DNA of 64,000 bases from Trissonchulus latispiculum (taxonomy: Eukaryota; Nematoda; Enoplea; Enoplida; Ironidae). The notes under the pieces were generated by a model. It saw only the letters and a program-made list of their open reading frames with translations. It did no database searches and had not been told where the DNA came from. Shown piece by piece: positions 41,251-53,138 of this stretch; within the stretch, counting starts at the first letter, position 1; every line of letters starts with the position of its first letter. The DNA is taken from contig JASAND010000868.1 of assembly GCA_030248195.1 (NCBI GenBank), positions 1-64,000 on the forward strand, in the 5' to 3' direction. A program made the position numbers and the translations under genes.

Positions 41251-41393
41251 ACATTTTTCCGTTTCAGCAAATACATTCAGTTGAACTAGAACGTTTTCAT
41301 CCAGCTTGTTTGCGGTAGCTAGCTTTGCTTACATTGTATATAAATGCAACTTCTCTGACATGATTTTCTCTGCAGCGGAAAAATAAGCGAAAC

Positions 41394-42162
41394 TAGGGGG
41401 GAAAATGCCCTCGACGGGCAACCAACTTGGTAGAATAGGGAAAGACTTGAATGTTAAATACACGGTGCATGGTTACAACTGAGATTCTGCTGAAGCGGAA
41501 AAATGCCGTTTCTCAGCGACTAAAATGACAGAAACCAGCTTTGTGCGCCGAATAGGGAATCTACTCGGCGACTAAAATGAAAGAAACCAGCTTTGTGCGC
41601 CGAATAGGGAATCTACTCGGCGACTAAAATGAAAGAAACCAGCTTTGTCGCCGAATAGGGAATTCCCTCCTTCCGCCCTATTCGCGCGAACTTATCGTCT
41701 TTCGGGAGGAAATATATAGGTAATTATTCTGTTAGGAACTGCAAACGTAAGCATTGCGCTCAATATGACATTTCCCGTACCGGTTGCGTGGATTCTAGGG
41801 CTGGGGTGGCGCTAGATTAATTTCTTTTTGAGCTACCTAATCCGTAAATATTTTATGCATACAACCGCTAGCAGGACCAACAGAAAGCAACAATAAGTAT
41901 ATATGCAGTTTAAACAATTTGTGGTCGACAGTCCTTGTGCTAAAACATATACAATCAATCGCATTTCATTTAATAATATTATCAATTCCGCAATCAGCAC
42001 AGAGCACACCTATTTCATTTTATATAACCACTGGCGCGAATAGGAATCACCGCAAAAAAATGTCTGAATAGGGAATTCCCTCCTTCCGCCCTATTATGTG
42101 TTGCTTTGCTGAATAATGAGAGAGCTCAGCAAGAATCAGAATGCACAGAGCACACGTAACAA

Positions 42163-42228
<66 letters not shown>

Positions 42229-42898
42229 GATTCCCTATTCGGCGCACAAAGCTGGTTTCTATATATAGGTGTGCTCTGTGCTGATCTTGCCGAGAATTGA
42301 TACAATCAAACATTATATGAAATGAAATGCGATTGATTGTATATGTTTTAGCACAAGGACTGTCGACCACAAATTGTTTAAACTGCATATATACTTATTG
42401 TTGCTTTCTGTTGGTCCTGCTAGCGGTTGTATGCATAAAATATTTACGGATCAGGTAGCTCAAAAAGAAATTAATCTAGCGCCACCCCAGCCCTAGCCTC
42501 CACGCAACCGGTACGGGAAATGTCATATTGAGCGCAATGCTTACGTTTGCAGTTCCTAACAGAATAATTACCTATATATTTCCTCCCGAAAGACGATAAG
42601 TTCGCGCGAATAGGGCGGAAGGAGGGAATTCCCTATTCGACGACAAAGCTGGTTTCTTTCATTTTAGTCGCCGAGTAGATTCCCTATTCGGCGCACAAAG
42701 CTGGTTTCTTTCATTTTAGTCGCCGAGTAGATTCCCTATTCGGCGCACAAAGCTGGTTTCTGTCATTTTAGTCGCTGAGAAACGGCATTTTTCCGCTTCA
42801 GCAGAATCTCAGTTGTAACCATGCACCGTGTATTTAACATTCAAGTCTTTCCCTATTCTACCAAGTTGGTTGCCCGTCGAGGGCATTTCCCCCCCTAG
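41394..42898. mobile_element. Giant foldback D (arms about 610 bp) with AT microsatellite centre
   Basis: The left arm 41394-42005 and right arm 42283-42898 are nearly perfect inverse complements, ending CTAGGGGGGAAAATGCCC and its inverse. Each arm includes three ~50-bp units with CTTTCATTTTAGTCGCCGAG. Between the arms a further partial repeat (CCCTCCTTCCGCCCTATT near 42070) and an AT dinucleotide run (about 42163-42226) occupy the centre. No coding region and no clear target duplication are seen. A solo arm lies at 19191-19518. It sits in TDP2 intron 3, 170 bp before the last exon. Confidence 0.9.
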
Positions 42899-43067
42899 TT
42901 CTGTTATGAAACTGCATGTTCAGTTGTTTAGATCTGGAACTTCTGTCGACATGTCACTAATTCCAGTATATATGTGGAATGAAGTCCAGAACTGGGCGTT
43001 GAAAAGCACAAATTCTAAATTGAATCATTTGCATACGTACATATATATTGTGTTTTGCTTTATTCAG

Positions 43068-43352
43068 TTTGACAAAGTGAAGTCAGAATCTGATAATGTT
43101 AAAGATCTTTGGGAAGCCTGTGGTGCTTCACTAGATACCAAATACACCTGGGACAGACTACGAAATGACAACCTTGGTTCTGATGGAAAGTACAAACCTC
43201 GTGCCCGATATGACCGTCTATACTTTAGTGAGGTTCCTGACTTTCCATTTCACCCGACCTCTTTCAGTCTTGTTGGATGTCAACGGATACGATCCTGTTT
43301 ACGATTTCCTAGTGATCACTGGGGAATTATGTGTAAATTTATAAAAAGATAA
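43068..43352 (+). CDS. TDP2: TDP2, last exon (EEP C-terminus)
   Basis: After the acceptor TTTATTCAG (ending 43067) the exon reads FDKVKSESDNVKDLWEACGA, then SLDTKYTWDRLRNDNLGSDG, KYKPRARYDRLYFSEV and finally LRFPSDHWGIMCKFIKR, with stop at 43350-43352. D-L-W-E, Y-T-W-D, R-x-D-R and the terminal S-D-H-W-G with the catalytic His are the standard TDP2 C-terminal landmarks. The exon begins in phase 0, the same phase in which exon 3 ends. The catalytic G-D-x-N-x-R-D segment that should precede it is not in this exon. Intron 3 as defined here is 9.7 kb and full of repeats. Confidence 0.9.
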   Translation, partial: FDKVKSESDNVKDLWEACGASLDTKYTWDRLRNDNLGSDGKYKPRARYDRLYFSEVPDFPFHPTSFSLVGCQRIRSCLRFPSDHWGIMCKFIKR

Positions 43353-46300
43353 TTTGTGACATTGGTTTGACCTGCTTTATTTAGTAACTCGTTGTTTTCC
43401 TGTTTTTATACTTGATTTATACTGGTTTATACTGTAATTTCATTATAAATAATTTAGTGTAATATGTATTGATATCATCAAAGATAAGCTGCAGCAGGAG
43501 CTGCTGCACGTTAGCATAGCGGGCCAAAATGCTTTGTTCACTGGACTTTTGGTTGTGGGGGTCAGCCATTATTTTCCGAAAAATGTCCGCATGCTGATAA
43601 CTGTGACTGCCACCCTTTTAGTTATATATTATGTACTCTTAGTTATTGTTATTTTCATTGAATATTTGAAAACGTTTTGGAAAAATTTAATTTATTAGAA
43701 TGGTACAAATTACTTAATTACCGACTTTAATTAATGCCTCAGTTTGTACATAATTTTCTGTTTATTTAATCTCTCTCTGGTGGAAATGAAATGGAGCATA
43801 CAACTATATTTGTTTAATTTTTAGTGCTCAGATCATGCGTCCAGGTCTTTGCAAGGTTATAGAGGATTCTTCAACAGTTACTACTTTCTATTTCCCTAAT
43901 TTAATCCTTAATTGAGGGCATTTTTCATGTTTGGATGTGTGGGGGCATTAATTATTGAACAGTCTGGGTATGGAGAGTGAACTTGAAAGCTTTTGATTTC
44001 CTTCAGTTCTGTTCTTGCAGCCTCGCTGACGTGAAAGTTTTCTCTGGGACACAATAAATCAGAAGACTTGAATAGCATAGTCATAATTGGGGTTTAAAAA
44101 GTTAATTTAAACCTTCTGAATTGCTTTCGGGTCTGGAACTTCTTGTTTGAAATCTGTATGTGTTTATATATTCCTGGTGGCTTTAGATGGGAAGGGGCAG
44201 AACTTTGCTAAAAATAATAAAATTCTTACTTCGGCTGACAGCTTAATTAAGCGTTAGTTTAGGATTTCCTCTATTTGAACAACCCGGCTGTTTGAATTTG
44301 CTATGCTAACCCTTCTCCCGTATCTGATCCGGCTGTTCCTGTGATGATAAACTGAAGTTATAAATAATCAAGACTAACATCTTGTCGCAACTTTGAATTT
44401 TAGTGCGAAATGTTACGAACAAGTTGGCTTGTAAACGTTTTCTTTCCATCGTATGAAAAAAACCAGGAGTTAATAATCAGCTTTGCACACAAGAGTAGTA
44501 AACCACTTGCGTGTCCTAGGTTTAACTAGAACGATCCTTTGGTCAGCACGCACAAATTTTTCTAGTTGTGAAAGTTTGACATTTTATGCCCCTTCCCAAT
44601 TTATGGAACGGGGTGGGTAGAATGGCGATTTTTTAAAATTTTATTACCCTACATTAATCTAAGTTCTCTACAGTCTAAATGACTGTTGACTTATTCATAA
44701 AAAAGGGGAGAGGGGCAGTTTTGTCGAGCCCCCATATTCTGGTCAGGACATCGTCATGTAATGGTAAGAAACGGAATGTGGAGGCTCAAGATAACATAAT
44801 TATGTCTTCTTGATAAGTAGCTATGATACTGATTCAAACTTATTTCGTAGATAGACAGCTGAGTAGCATTCAAAGATGAAACCGGATCACTATTTCCTGA
44901 CCTGCCGACCTCTTACCCGGTGACTCGGTATATTTGAAATTTCAAAACAGATGTTGGAAACAAGTAAAACTGTATAAATGGTTTCGAGGTGAGGGCTATT
45001 TAGTGTTGAAATGAATTTTGTCTCCTTTGAATGAATCTCCAAACTTTGAAATAGACAAACGTTATGTTTCAATCTTGTAGATCTTTGTGAGTGCTTTGGA
45101 ATGACCATAAGTTTCTCAGTGCATGGTAGAAATAGTGCAAACTTTGGCGGATTAAATACTTTTCTGAAAACAGCAAACTGTTTCACCGCGATTGTTGCGA
45201 AATATTCTTTCAGGTTAAAAGATGTATATAAACGTATTGAATTTACACTGCAAATTTCACGAGCTAAGCTGACAGCAGACAATAATAACTTCACAATCAG
45301 ATCCAAATGTTTCATCTACATTGTCAGTGACAAAACAAGCATTTGCTGACCATGTTCGAACCCTTTCAAATACCTGAAAGTTACAGTGGAATGATAATTG
45401 AAGTTTTTAGGCTTTCATAATCGGGTAAAAATTCTAAGCCCATTGTGTAGTCAAAATTACTAAAATTAAGAATACCGGTCCAAGGAATCGGATCCTGTCT
45501 ATATATAATGATCCGAGCTGACCCGGTGGCCGGGTAATCCACTGACCCGGTTTCTTCTCTGGCCGAATAATAATCTTTATTACGCATTATTCTGAAAGGT
45601 AGTTATACGTGGTGGGACACTCGTGGTTGCTATCTTTTTAGCTCTTTTTCCAAAATGTTTCCATGGTGTTGTTTTTAAGGAGGAGATCTGAATTGTTTTT
45701 CAGATTTGCTTTCTTTGTGAACTGAAACTAGAACCACTGGTGATAAGTTTTATTTCATATCTTGTCTTCACTAACCATATTACTTGGGTTTGCCGTAGCT
45801 GGTTTCTGGAGGAAATATTTGTGCTTACTTGTTTTGCTTTAGCTTATTTTTGACTACACGTTAATCTATTAGTCAATGTGTCAACTTTTGTCTAGTCCAG
45901 TATATATACGTATATATACAGGCTTATATACTTATATATGTATATACAGGCCCTCACCTAGGGGGTTTCAAGGGGTCAAGACCCTCCTTTTGGGAGTGCC
46001 AAAATGGAAAATTTTTTATTTTTATTGCAAAAACAGCTATTTTTAACAAACTTAAAAAGCGATAATTTACTTTTTGCAAGAAATAAACATTCAGTGTACT
46101 ATTTTTGGGTAAAATATATATATTGTTAGTTTCTTGAAGCATTAGCCCAGCTACATAATCGGTATTGAGTTTGACCTGTCCTATACTTGGAGTCATACTA
46201 ATTTTTGTAAGAACAGCTTTTATTGATAACTCCTTTTTTCCTGTAATGTGCTTTCTTTTGTATGCTGGTTGCGGGTGGGACTGAATAGACACTGTGAGAA

Positions 46301-46893
46301 CTCTTTGTGGAGGTTTTGTGAAAGCTTGATTTTTTGAAACAGATAACATAACTTCATTATTTGTTCAGGATTCCACCATTCAGTGGAACATCTCTCTAAA
46401 TGGGATAAGTCCTAAAATGTTTCTTGGAACTAATAAATCGCCTGGAGACTTTCTCAGGAAGCAGACGTTCCACAAATTTGACTACGAGTCTCACTGAAGT
46501 TATGTACTTACAAAAGCAAATGTCCCGGCGTCCCTTCTCCTACTCAAAAATTATTCATGAACAGCGCCTTAAATTTTGGTTACTGATTGACTATGTATAT
46601 GACTAGATTCATTTTCAGAGAATTGTTGTATTATTGTCATTAAATTCTAACTTGGTTAGTTCTTCAAGTTCAAATGCACAGATGATGGGACAGTCGGACA
46701 CATGCCCAATGTAGCAATAAACAGCAGTACAGTTCATTTAATCTATCTAGTTCATATTTTTGGAAAATATTTAATTTTTCTGTATTGTAAGCAGCGTCAC
46801 AGTGTATATTGTACAGGTTCTTGGTTTGTTTATGTAGTGTCGTTGTGCTCAATTTTGGTTTAGGTCTTCGCGAAAATTAGCAAAGCTTTTCTA
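43353..46893. other. Anonymous DNA downstream of TDP2
   Basis: No gene with recognisable domains on either strand. The longest frames (44890-45315 minus, 45954-46349 minus) lack family features. Short GC-rich words (ACCCGGT) recur near 44915 and 45517-45550 but do not form a defined element. Confidence 0.35.
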
Positions 46894-49303
46894 GGGGTCT
46901 ATTTCTTTAAAGATTAAACGGATTAGATTAAAATTAATCCACATTAAAGAAATAGCTAGCAGGATTAAACGGATTAAATTTTAATCCTGCGAGTTAAACG
47001 AGTTAAACGAGCTGCTTTTAATCCGACCTTTAATCCTGTTTCTTTAATCATGCAGGATTAAAATATTTAATCCAACCCTATTTCTTTATTATTTCGCAGG
47101 ATTAAAAATGAGAGAGTTAATTTTAATCCGGCCGCCGTAATTTCTATTTCTTTATGGATTAATTTTAATCCGTTTAATCCTGCTGGCTAGTTTTGAACTG
47201 ATTTTTAATCCCCGTGCTGCTACGGAGGTTAAACGGATTAAAAACTAAAACAGCGAAAAGTTGCATTTACAATCAGCAACTGCATATATAGACGGCGCTG
47301 TCACTGCCGTAATGACACTTGCTACATTTTCATTGGACATTTGATGTTAGTGTTGAGCTTAGCTATTCTTAAAAACATAACGTTTACGTTAGTTAAATAA
47401 GATTCTGCTAAAAAATACAAAAGTTATTTTCTCAAAATTGCTAACCGTTTTAAAAACTGTTAGCAAACCAAAGCAAAGTTTATAACAGTTTTTTATTATA
47501 TACATATTTCTCCTGTTACTCAAGCCGGACAATAGAAGCAAGGTGTCATCGCACAGGCAAATTAACCGAGTCGTTTCTAATTTTTAGTCACTGTCTCATC
47601 CATAGGCTGTAAGATTAAAAACGTTTATCCCTAATTGCGACCAGCATTTTCAGCGATTCTGAAGTATCTACCATGCAAGCGGAAGGGTTGCCATTTAGCA
47701 CAAATGTGTTACACACACATACCCCGGGACTCCTTTTTATTTGCTCCTCTTTTTTCGCTTTCTAGCTAAAGTGGTTGCTTGACAAAGTTGGGAAAAACAG
47801 GCAAACTTCAGGTTGTGCATACATTTTAGTTAATTTCCAGATTTCCAAACGACCAAATTTTTGTGTCACCAAACCCGTGTCACCTAGAAATCAATTGGCC
47901 AACGCCTAACAGTGGTTATTTCGAAAAAAGCCAAAAAGACTGTTGTTTGCTACTATTATGTATTCGGACTTGCTAATCTTGGCCAACATTTTCGTGTTGA
48001 TTACTTTGCTAACCGAAATGATATTTGATATAAGTCATATTAATTACAGATTCTCAGATTTTTCCTTTGACATCGGACTGCCCCAGCAGAGTTGGCGGTG
48101 GGTGCCGCGATCCGTCCAGGTCCGGACTCAAACATAGAGAAACCATAAAAATTTAGTAAACTTAGGTATTTGCAAGAGTTTATAATAGGAAGAGTAAGAC
48201 ACTCAGTTCTTATAGAATAAGCTTGCAATATGCTCGAAGCATCAAGGCCGAAATCTCGGGGGGGTCTCAGAGTGTAAACATGCAACGCTGACCTTTTTCA
48301 AAAACGGGCGTTTTTGCCAAATTAAATACTACAACATGGGCTAGCAAGATCGCACAGTAATAATTTTTATATGATTATGGTGCGTTGAACGAGATCTTTT
48401 TAACGGTATAAAAACTATGTAGTTAGTTTTAGTCAATCTCTTACAAAACCTCCTTTCTACGAATTCAATTCAATAGTTCAATCGGCAGTTCAATAAATAT
48501 TGTCGAGATACGATAAGTTTCCGCTTCGAAAATCATTTTTAGAGTTTTTGAGATTTTTTAGGAAACAAAAGATGGCATTTTTATGCGAAGAAGGCCTGGA
48601 AGAAATAAGAAGTTCGTTGTAATCTATTCTGCTGAAAAGTTCTGATTTAGGAGTCGTGAAGCATAATGGTGCTCTGACATTCGATTTTTGATTCAGCTGT
48701 TCATTATTTACTTTCATGCTGTTTTTACTCCGTTAGTTTATACTAAAGTTATAAAAAAGCTGGATAGCAAACGGTCTTTGATACAGAAACCTTTTTTCAC
48801 GAAATCGGTGACAAATTTTTTGGTTATTTTTGGTATACAATTCTTGCAAATCGAAGGAACTAGAATAAACTGAATTTTTCGAAATAAAAAGACATTATGT
48901 TGCCATTCGCTTTAGTGCTACTGGAAGCACACCCACACCAAATTTCAGGGCAACTGGCAAGTTTTGCGCTTTAAGTAGTGCAAGGGCTAATTCGTAGTTT
49001 CCAAAAACTATTTCCAGTTAACTAATCCCAGCAATAAAGAAATAGCGTTTGAATTAGTTTTTGACCCGTGGATTAAAATCCTGCAGGATTAAAACTTTTA
49101 ACTTCTATTTCTTTATTGCAGGATTAAACGGATTAAAATTAACTCGTTTAATCTGCGAGTTAAAACAGCAGGATTAAACGAGTTAATTTTAATCTGTTTA
49201 ATCCTTTTAATCCTACAATAAAGAAATAGAGGTTAAAAGTTTTAATCCTGCTGGTTTTTAATCCGTTTAATCCGACCATTTTAATCTTTAAAGAAATAGG
49301 GCC
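46894..49303. mobile_element. GATTAA-array transposon, 2.4 kb
   Basis: The left end GGGGTCTATTTCTTTAAAGA and right end TCTTTAAAGAAATAGGGCC are inverse repeats. Inside each end is an array of GGATTAAA / TTTAATCC / GAGTTAAACG words (about 46910-47215 and 49060-49290). The central 1.8 kb has no recognisable gene but is related to 1400-2560. A CTA next to both ends may be a 3-bp duplication. The right ~35 bp is identical to the left end of the short element at 55225-55714, making the latter a probable deletion derivative. Confidence 0.75.
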
Positions 49304-52053
49304 TAGGACTACTAAAAATTAAAAATAGAAAGAACTTTTACACGTAACAGCCCCAGATAGGCCCAAACCGATAGGTGTCCGACCGCCAGCCTGAGCACCA
49401 CACGACACCTCGGCCGGCCGCCGTCTAGCCGTCTGGGCGACAAACACTAATGCAGACCTTGCTGTGTTTATGTTCAATCCTAGAAGGATTTAATTCAAAT
49501 CCCGTATAGGCTCTCTTCAAATGACTACTTTTCTACCTGATTTGGCTTTAAGATCATTGTTTGAGGAGCCTTTCTGTGTAATAATGAACTGTACTGTTTG
49601 TGAATATTTGCCAGCAAATTTCTGCTATAAATATTTCAAACGTTTACTGGAAGAATGATGAGAACTGGTATCCCTAAAGTCTTAACTCAAATCCTCTTTT
49701 GTGTCTAAGCCTTACCAGCTTACGCAAATCTCCAAAGTGAGCAGTCCTGCTGCTGTAATGTTTTGTTTTGGCTGTGCACATTTGTATTGTAATTATAGTT
49801 GATTTCTTTTGTCCTGGAATTCGAAATTAAAACAGTTGTCTTTTCCAGTCCTTGTGGCAACGGTATTAGGCATCGCTAGTATAGCCTGAAAAGAGTAAAA
49901 GGGAAGAGGTGGGAAAAGAATTTTTATCTTTCAGTGTTCAGCTTCAAGGTTGTCGCAGCTTTGAAAACGGCATTCTCCACAAATTGTTAAAAGACCGCAC
50001 AGACAAAGCCTTGCAAATAATTCCTCACAGGTCTTGTCTTGTCAGCTCTTCAAATTAGGCGTCTCTGTCAAAAATATCTAGGTCCCAACTCCCAATCCGA
50101 TCGATCCTTTGAGACTAAACTTCCGAAGTGACGGGACGGAGTCTTAGTTGTCAGTCAAAACGTCGAATATTTTTTGCGACATCCCAGCTGTGAGTTCCAA
50201 GCATATGGAATTATTATAAAAACATGAACTCGGAATGATAACTGAAAACCCAGTTGGTCTAAAAAATCTAAAGTTAGCATCTCTGAGAACGTCAGAAACT
50301 TCCCTGCCAGGATATGGAAATTATTTGTGACTCACAAATTCAAAATCTCTGTGGTTATAATTCTTAAATCATATGTTACAGCTACAAGTTTCTGTTCAAC
50401 TCAAATGTGAAATATTTTCCGCTTGTGATTTATTGGGTTTTCTTTCGACATTCAACTTCAATATCGATTCGATTATTTCACATCTGGTTTGCCTGTGTTC
50501 AAAGTCTCAATTTTTCTTAAAGCAACCTTTTTTTAAAGCTTTTAAGGTTTGTACGACTGATTTGGAAGGCGATTAAATTCATGCTAGCCTAATCAATGTC
50601 TTGGTCGGAAAAAACTGCTAGATGTCAGGTCTACTGCTCTTTCAGCTACGAATCCCTCAAAAGCAAAGAGACAGAGCTAAAAATATTAGAACGTGATGAA
50701 CGTGATGCGGTTGACTGATCGGACTAACTTGAAACTTTTTGTATATACAAACTCAAGTTATAAAATTGTTAACCGATTGACAATAACAGTGACTCGCAAA
50801 AATGAAAGTTGACCGTTTCATTTTTAATTCCATCCCATCCATGAAGAAACAGAAATTCCATCATCATAAATTTGATGTGAGCAATCTGCTGTGTTTCATT
50901 CAGCCTGCATGTTAGTGATATGAAAATTGTATGTTAAAAGAGGAGCGATTAATTGGAACCAGGGAAATTTGTGTAGCTGGAAGTAAATTGAAATACTCAG
51001 GCTAGTTAAGCCAACATTCCATCAATCAGGGAGAGCCAGGGCTTCCTTCCATCTCCCCTTCATTGGCAGTATCAGTCCCCTCTCATTCTTTTCCCAGTTG
51101 TTCTTCTATTAAGTCAGCCCAGTTTGAGATTTAAAGTTGAGATTAAACAAAAGTTTCTCCATATTCTGTGATTTGTTTACTCGATTTGTCTGTTAGGTTT
51201 CGCCACTTCGTCAATGCATTCATTCGGTCATATATATGCTTATTCCCGATAACCAGTGTGCGCGCCTCTTTTCAAACCTTTCTTCTTCCTGTTTTGGTGT
51301 TCGATCCTTTCTTACTGCAGTGCTTCCTGCTTCCTTTGTTTGAGTCATGCTTGAGTACGTCAGCGTAGACGATCTCAAACGTCGGTGAGACCTCATTCGT
51401 AGGAATACCTAGGAGGTTTGTGCCAAAGAAAATGGCTTCGGTGTTATGCAATATTGCAAACGACGTCGGAACACTCTATCTCTTTTTTGTCGATCTGAAG
51501 AGGCATGGGATCTGCAGTCCGCCTGCACCCCTCCCTCACATTATATATCCCATACTTGTAGCATTTTTCTGCTTTTTAAAAAATTGTTGCATAAAGCATA
51601 AATTAGCAGGATTTTATTATGCAACAGTTTTGGAAAGAGCAGAAATATATAATGCTGCAAAGTTATCAAATCAGCTTTTTAATTTTATTATAGCTATAAC
51701 TAATTGATAAAATAAATAATAAACTACTAACCGTAAGCCTTGAGCTATTATAATTAGCAAAATGGCGAGCAGACAAGCGTTTACACTAAGGTTTGTATTT
51801 AATGCAAAGTGAGACCCCGGCAGTTACGGAGGGCACGAGTTAACGCACCGAGCGTGCCTAGCATGCCAGTTTGTAGGGTTTCAGGTCATAGCGTTCACAC
51901 TTCACATCAAGTTCATAGAAGTGTTGAGAGTTTCTTACTCTTACCTATTTTGCACTCTTGAAATTATTAAAATGGGTAAATTAGATATATAAGGGTTCAA
52001 GTTGAAAACAGCAATAGCTTTATGTAGAATATGCCGTTGCATATGCATGTAAG
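49304..52053. other. Anonymous DNA
   Basis: A short GC-rich patch lies at 49380-49440. No protein family, RNA gene or element end is recognised on either strand. Open frames are under 100 codons and AT-biased. Confidence 0.35.
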
Positions 52054-53138
52054 CAGAGTTGTTCTGATGGGCCGGGTCCGGGCCCACTGACTGACTCTTC
52101 TGGGCCGAGCTCGGTGCCGGGTCGGGCTCGGTCTGGACACGGCCCGGACGGTCCAAACCAATCCCGTCATGATACGAAATCCAAAATCTGACAACTCAAA
52201 TTTACACATAAATTTACTGGAATTTTTTTATGCAAACAGCTTTTAAAAAACATATGGGTTAAGATATGGGTTATGGTTTTAGCACGACAGTTTATCAGGC
52301 TGAGCCTTATCTTATACTTTTCGCCTTGCCCTTAATGTATCTATAGTGTCGGAAAAATTTAATTTTATGTGAAAGTGTTAAGTTTTATACCGTATACCGT
52401 TGCAACAAATGTTTTACCTACCTTTATTCACGATTGTGCTTAACTTTTGAAACTTGATTTGTTGCATCAGAATGCAAAATATCTGCTTCGATTTATGCGT
52501 TTATGACACCTTCTAATTTCCTGGAATTCTACTTCGACTACTCTCAGCTCCTAAAAGACACTTCCTCTCATCTGTGATACTGATATTATGCCTTCAAGGG
52601 ATCGCTCAATAAGTAGTAGTAATATATAATAATTGAAATAACAACCTAGGTTCCGTTGTATTAGACATTGCAAATAAACTGCTTGAAAGTGCAAGAATAA
52701 ATTTGGACTACTTTGTCTATATGCATGCTTTCAGGCTGTCATGCTTGCCGTAGAAGAGTTGTGCCGTAAGAAATCTTCCGGGCTGGGCCCGGGCCCGGGC
52801 CTGCTGAACCGACCGGCCCTTGCCTTGGGTCGAGCCCGGAGGCCCGATTCAAGGCTTGGTAGGCCCGGTCGGCCCGGCGGCCCGATGTAGGCCCGATCGG
52901 CCCGGCGAAGGCCCGGCATACAAAATACAGTGACAAACAATAGATACTAGATAGTGCCATTTATTACAACCTAAGCAACTCCTGGAAGCTTAAATTCGAC
53001 TAATGCAGAGAATTTGGAAAAATTATGACATTTGCACAATAAAAATTTGACCGGGCCTGCTGATCCAAGAACCTGCTACAGGCCCGGCCCGGGCCCGGCC
53101 CGGAGCCCGAGGCCCGATTCAAGGCCCGGGCACAACTG
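52054..53138. mobile_element. GGCCCG-array element
   Basis: AGTTGTTCTGATGGGCC at 52054 and GGCCCGGGCACAACT ending about 53135 form an inverted terminus. GGCCCG / GGGCCG words form arrays at 52068-52150, 52780-52920 and 53050-53130, very GC-rich against an AT-rich centre. It is non-coding; the frames at 52731-52960 are array artefacts. No target duplication was resolved. Confidence 0.6.
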
